DNA of 64,000 bases from Sphagnum compactum (Eukaryota; Bryophyta; Sphagnopsida; Sphagnales), in the NCBI GenBank assembly GCA_965153455.1, contig OZ234498.1:17732001-17796000 (forward strand). The letters are read 5' to 3'. The notes under the pieces are model-generated. The model was not told where the DNA came from, made no database searches, and worked only from the letters and a program-made list of their open reading frames with translations. Below, piece by piece: positions 63,079 through 64,000 of this stretch. Every line of letters begins with the position of its first letter. Positions within the stretch are counted from its first letter, which is position 1. The position numbers and the translations under genes were made by a program.

Positions 63079-64000
63079 TCATCCAAATCTTGGACCACAA
63101 TCATCTATGTTATGAGGATGAGGCATGCACAGCCATTGATTGAAAAAGGACTGCATGCGCTCCCTTTGGGAAGCACTTCCCATGTTGACAGTTGGAATAA
63201 TCTTCTGAGGTCGTATGAACTGTACGAATTCCTGGAGCTCTGTGAAGCTCGAATGCTCACTGTATGGAACACCATAGATAGTGACAGCTCCATTACGCTG
63301 TGGTTTCAACAGATCTAAATTAGTCCCTACTTTCTCTGAGTAAGTCCAGCCTGTGGGCCGGAAGCCTAACACAGCACTATATCGAGGATGGAAGCTCTGC
63401 ATGTAAGCCCTCAATTTCTGAACATTCAAGCTTGAAATGGGAAGCACATGGAGCATGCTGCTGCTTGCATCTAAGCATAACCGATCGGTCAATTCAGGCC
63501 AGTCTAAAGATGCCAACACCCGCCCTCGTCGTTGATCAGCAAAGATCTTCAACCCAAGGGCCTTTGCAATACCAAGATAAACATGCTCCTTACCAATACT
63601 GTATGCACCTACCACTACCAATGTCCTAGAGTTTTGAGCCATAGCTGCCCTGGTCACTTTGACAACAAACGCTATCACATCCTGCTGCAATGGGAATTTG
63701 TATTTGGGATCACAATAGGTTGTGTCAAGATAGAGTGAGAAGATGCGACTGCCGCAAAGCTCCGGATATGTTTGCATACCTTTGCAGGCCCGAAAGTCAC
63801 CTGTATGAAGGATGCGCTGTCCCCCAGGCAGCTGAAAGAGAATGAGTGAAGCCCCAGGGCAGTGATTTGCCTCCAGAAACCGCACTTCCACACCTTCAAT
63901 CACATGTGGGACACTGAGCTCCACAGGCCGCAACCATTGCTTGTCAACATAGAGGCACATTGACACAAGGCGGGCAGTGACAGGAGTGCAGAATATCAAG
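63079..64000 (-). CDS. SNM1: SNM1/DCLRE1-family DNA cross-link repair nuclease, C-terminal part
   Basis: The family comprises metallo-beta-lactamase/beta-CASP 5' exonucleases that process interstrand cross-links. About 306 codons are open without intron and run off the window edge, so the N-terminal part (including the first HxHxDH motif) is missing. Visible motifs: EANHCPGASLILFQLPGG (motif 3 His), RILHTGDFRA (motif 4 Asp), LDTTYCDPKYKFP at the start of beta-CASP, VVVGAYSIGKEHVYLGIAKA, FRPTGWTYSEK and VPYSEHSSFTELQEFVQFI near the C-terminus, followed by PQKIIPTVN. The layout fits plant SNM1 and animal DCLRE1A. The protein ends 30-40 residues after that motif, as expected. The true start lies outside the window. 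No lesion in the visible part. Confidence 0.93.
   Translation of the reverse strand, partial: LIFCTPVTARLVSMCLYVDKQWLRPVELSVPHVIEGVEVRFLEANHCPGASLILFQLPGGQRILHTGDFRACKGMQTYPELCGSRIFSLYLDTTYCDPKYKFPLQQDVIAFVVKVTRAAMAQNSRTLVVVGAYSIGKEHVYLGIAKALGLKIFADQRRGRVLASLDWPELTDRLCLDASSSMLHVLPISSLNVQKLRAYMQSFHPRYSAVLGFRPTGWTYSEKVGTNLDLLKPQRNGAVTIYGVPYSEHSSFTELQEFVQFIRPQKIIPTVNMGSASQRERMQSFFNQWLCMPHPHNIDDCGPRFG

Overview
This window is nuclear DNA of a streptophyte plant, probably a non-seed land plant or charophyte-grade alga with a sizeable repeat-rich genome. The evidence is plant-type genes with GT-AG introns (a plastid-type PRPP synthetase, plastid HDR/IspH, an SC35-class SR protein, a UFBP1/DDRGK1 homologue and SNM1), long AT-rich intergenic stretches and degenerate hAT, Ty1/copia-like, gag-type and Helitron-type relics. 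The species cannot be named from the sequence alone.

Layout: 0.3-3.15 kb, PRPP synthetase on the minus strand (7 exons, frame intact, 415 aa). 3.4-15.5 kb, a repeat belt with two inverted copies of a hAT-type MITE, a retroelement gag relic, a degenerate coding tandem repeat of unknown identity, an LTR-like repeat, a PIF1-helicase plus endonuclease relic and a 131-bp tandem repeat. 15.5-16.15 kb, a polypurine block. 16.57-20.4 kb, HDR on the plus strand, complete except for one frame break in exon 2. 20.4-30.8 kb, AT-rich intergenic DNA with a 750-bp TIR element and several degenerate tandem arrays. 30.85-33.3 kb, DDRGK1 (323 aa, intact). 33.3-42.1 kb, copia and hAT relics. 42.8-44.3 kb, a UBE2C-type E2 gene with several lesions, called a pseudogene. 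46.8-51.9 kb, SC35 (320 aa). 51.9-63.1 kb, intergenic DNA with a second hAT relic split by an LTR-like insertion and a 1.2-kb minisatellite. 63.08 kb to the end, the C-terminal part of an SNM1-family nuclease on the minus strand.

The genes are unrelated housekeeping genes (nucleotide metabolism, isoprenoid synthesis, UFMylation, splicing, DNA repair) and no operon-like relation is expected. The most notable signal is in SC35: two adjacent homologous 67-nt exons, separated by a 51-nt intron, encode alternative versions of the last part of the RRM. Including both gives an immediate stop codon, so they look like a mutually exclusive exon pair. Exon coordinates below were derived by hand from splice sites, reading phase and remembered family conservation; no alignment or transcript data were available.
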